From JAZDMK01 sp043800975 (lineage in GTDB: Bacteria; Bacteroidota; Bacteroidia; Bacteroidales; JAHJDW01), in assembly GCA_043800975.1 (NCBI GenBank), contig JAZDMK010000223.1:1-13741 (forward strand): DNA of 13,741 bases, in the 5' to 3' direction. How positions within the stretch are numbered: the first letter of the stretch is position 1; each line of letters opens with the position of its first letter. Made by a program: the position numbers and the translations under genes. Shown here one piece after another: positions 11,523 to 13,741 of the stretch. The notes beneath the pieces are model-generated. The model saw only the letters and a program-made list of their open reading frames with translations, was not told where the DNA came from and made no database searches.

Positions 11523-13741
11523 TTGGCAAACGAAAACTACATACTACTGCTTAAAAAGCTTGATGAATTTATCCGGAAATACTATAAAAACCGGCTGATT
11601 CGCGGAGGCTTGCTTTTTGCCGGTTTCGCGGTAATCTTTTTTTTACTTACAATTACGGTTGAATATTTCTTCCGCTTTCCTCTACCAGTACGTACTTCCA
11701 TCTTTTATTCCTATCTGGCTTGTAATTTTTTCGTACTCGCTTATTACATAATTATTCCACTACTTAAGCTTTACCGCATAGGACAATACCTTTCGTATGA
11801 AGATGCGGCATCAATCATTGGAAAACATTTTTCTGAAATCAGCGATCGGCTTCTGAACATACTGCAATTGCGGGACCTCCACGAATCAAATCCCGCCGGT
11901 CGTTCATTGATTGAAGCCAGTATTAATCAAAAAATTGCAGCAATAAAGCCAGTACCCTTTGTTATGGCTGTTGATTTTCGAAAAAACAAAAAGTATTTGC
12001 GGTATGCACTTCCTCCTTTTTTGCTGTTAATTTTACTTGCTTTCACAGCACCCTCATTGCTGGAACATGGCACCAACCGGCTGATCCGATACAACTCAAC
12101 CAAGATTGATGAGGCTCCTTTCGATTTTGTTATAATGAACAAAAGCCTGCAGGTCATACAGCAACAGGATTTCCAGCTTGATGTTAAACTAACGGGTGAC
12201 GAAATTCCTGATCAGGTTTTTCTTGAAGTCGGCGAAACCCGCTACAAACTTAATAAGGAGAGCACCATCCTTTTTCATTATACATTTAAAAATGTATTAA
12301 AAGACATTCCCTTTCGTCTTTCAGCTGATGGATATACCAGTCCGGATTTTACATTAAAATCGCTGCCCAGCCCTTCTATTGTTAATTTTCAGGCTTTGCT
12401 AAACTATCCAGCTTACCTGAATAAAAAAGATGAAGTAATAAACAACACCGGTGATTTATTGGTTCCTGAAGGAACGCGTATCACCTGGAAATTCCTTACC
12501 CGCAACACGTCTCTGTTTGGATTTACAATCAATGATTCTTCCTTTACATTAAAAAATGATGGTAGTCATTATTTTTATTTTGCTCGGCGGGCCTTGTCAA
12601 ACTTTAATTACGGCATTCGCTCATCCAATAAATTTATACAAAACAAAGATTCTGTTTTGTATCAGGTAACTATCATTCCCGACGCTTTTCCGTCTATTAA
12701 TGTTGATGAATACCGCGACTCCACCTCTAATTCACAAATGTATTACCGAGGCATTGTAAAAGATGATTATGGTTTTTCTAATCTCTCCTTTCATTATCGC
12801 TTTACGAAACGTGGCGACTCTGTAGGTTTTAACAACAAAGCATATGCTGTTGCCATTCCGATTAATTATGCTCAAACACAACAGCAATTCTTTTTTTATT
12901 CCGATTTCCGCAATTACGCTGTAGCTCCCGGCGATGAGATTGAATACTTTTTTGAAGTGCGCGACAACGATGGTGTTAACGGAAGCAAGCCTGCCCGCTC
13001 CCAGCTTATGATGTATAAAATTCCCACGCTGGAGGAAATCGAAAAAATGGCCGATAAGAACAGCGATGACATAAAGAAAAACATGGAGCAAAGCATTCGT
13101 GAATCAAGAAAACTTCAAAAGGAAATGGAGAAGTTGAACCTTGAGCTTTCTCAAAAAAAGAATCTAAACTGGGAGGACAAAAAGAAAATCCAGGACCTGC
13201 TTGACCGACAGAAGAACATGCAGGAACAACTTAAAAATATTGAACAGGACAACAAGAAAAACAGCTCTTTGAAAAACGAATTCAACGAGCAGGATCCAAA
13301 AATTCTTGAGAAACAAAAGCAACTCGAAGAATTGATGAAAACCCTGATGAATGATGAGTTGCAGAAGCTGATGGACGAGTTACAGAAGTTAATGGAAAAG
13401 GCGGATAAGCAGAAAACGCAGGATATGCTTGAAAAAATGAAGATGAGCAACAAGGATCTGGAGAAAGAACTGGACCGAAATCTTGAGATTTTTAAGCAAC
13501 TTGAATTCGAGCAAAAGCTGCAGGATGTAATTGACAAGCTAAGAGAACTGTCTGAAAAACAAGAAAATTTATCCAAAGAAACCGAAAAGAAAAATGCTGA
13601 CCAGGACGCCCTGAAAAAGGAACAGGATGCGCTAAACAAGGAGTTTGAAAAGCTTTCTGAGGAAATGAAAGACCTGAAAGAGAAAAACGAGCAGCTTGAA
13701 AACCCCAATCCCTATGAAAATCCGACCGAAAAGCAGGAGCA
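11523..13741 (+). CDS. DUF4175-like large membrane protein, N-terminal 739 codons (partial, runs off the window)
   Basis: The frame is open from 11466 to the window end without a stop. There is no ATG near the start of the conserved text. TTG at 11523 gives MANENYILLLKKLDEF, which reads like the usual start of this family; TTG at 11508 would add five residues. Two helices at about 28-45 and 60-82 form a hairpin, and a third lies at about 160-178 after a cytoplasmic segment. A beta-rich region (about 180-500) contains LLNYPAYLNKKDEVINNTGD, VPEGTRITW and YRGIVKDDYGFSNLSFHY. From about 505 to the end there is a long Lys/Glu/Gln/Met-rich coiled coil. This order matches the uncharacterised Bacteroidota DUF4175 family, whose members are usually about 1100 residues, so roughly a third would be missing. 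Function is unknown; an envelope-spanning structural role is plausible. It starts divergently from the metallopeptidase, about 73 bases away. Confidence 0.82.
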   Translation, partial: MANENYILLLKKLDEFIRKYYKNRLIRGGLLFAGFAVIFFLLTITVEYFFRFPLPVRTSIFYSYLACNFFVLAYYIIIPLLKLYRIGQYLSYEDAASIIGKHFSEISDRLLNILQLRDLHESNPAGRSLIEASINQKIAAIKPVPFVMAVDFRKNKKYLRYALPPFLLLILLAFTAPSLLEHGTNRLIRYNSTKIDEAPFDFVIMNKSLQVIQQQDFQLDVKLTGDEIPDQVFLEVGETRYKLNKESTILFHYTFKNVLKDIPFRLSADGYTSPDFTLKSLPSPSIVNFQALLNYPAYLNKKDEVINNTGDLLVPEGTRITWKFLTRNTSLFGFTINDSSFTLKNDGSHYFYFARRALSNFNYGIRSSNKFIQNKDSVLYQVTIIPDAFPSINVDEYRDSTSNSQMYYRGIVKDDYGFSNLSFHYRFTKRGDSVGFNNKAYAVAIPINYAQTQQQFFFYSDFRNYAVAPGDEIEYFFEVRDNDGVNGSKPARSQLMMYKIPTLEEIEKMADKNSDDIKKNMEQSIRESRKLQKEMEKLNLELSQKKNLNWEDKKKIQDLLDRQKNMQEQLKNIEQDNKKNSSLKNEFNEQDPKILEKQKQLEELMKTLMNDELQKLMDELQKLMEKADKQKTQDMLEKMKMSNKDLEKELDRNLEIFKQLEFEQKLQDVIDKLRELSEKQENLSKETEKKNADQDALKKEQDALNKEFEKLSEEMKDLKEKNEQLENPNPYENPTEKQE

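Noticed and set aside
13151..13708. Minus-strand Ser/Phe/Cys-rich open frame of 185 codons
   Set aside because: It is the antisense of the Lys/Glu/Gln-rich coiled coil of the DUF4175-like gene; the composition is a direct result of that.

Overview
The window most likely comes from a member of the Bacteroidota that has a type IX secretion system (T9SS). Three proteins end in T9SS sorting domains, one gene encodes a PorP/SprF-family outer-membrane protein, and a promoter-like site matches the Bacteroidota pattern TTTG-N19-TAnnTTTG. Shine-Dalgarno sequences are essentially absent, and the DNA is moderately AT-rich. Genus and species cannot be read from the sequence. No tRNA, rRNA, CRISPR array, transposase or phage gene was seen.

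Layout, left to right. (1) 30-1438: two small exported proteins of unknown function, 2 bases apart; the first has a T9SS type A sorting domain. (2) 1439-1900: a 462-base gene-free stretch with short CATAG repeats, a GC-richer hairpin cluster that looks like a dispersed intergenic repeat, and three consecutive inverted repeats just before the next gene. (3) 1901-2404: a small two-helix membrane protein, possibly with a PH-like domain. (4) 2405-2665: a leader region with the best promoter candidate in the window, a hairpin and a 25-codon leader reading frame. (5) 2666-9500: an apparent two-gene unit. A 1975-residue surface protein (14 FG-GAP repeats, 6 SprB-type modules, type B sorting domain) is followed 10 bases later by a PorP/SprF-family gene. 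(6) 9503-11449, minus strand: an exported M1-family zinc metallopeptidase with a type A sorting domain, ending 2 bases from the PorP/SprF stop codon. (7) 11523 to the window end, plus strand: the first 739 codons of a large DUF4175-like membrane protein with a long coiled coil.

How the genes work together. The strongest functional link is the giant protein and its PorP/SprF neighbour. Type B sorting-domain proteins are often encoded beside a PorP/SprF paralogue needed for their export or surface attachment, as with SprB and SprF. The predicted product is a calcium-binding adhesin-like surface protein of two seven-bladed propellers on an SprB-like stalk. The metallopeptidase and the 288-residue protein would use the same secretion machine through type A signals. 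The DUF4175-like gene starts a separate, divergent unit.
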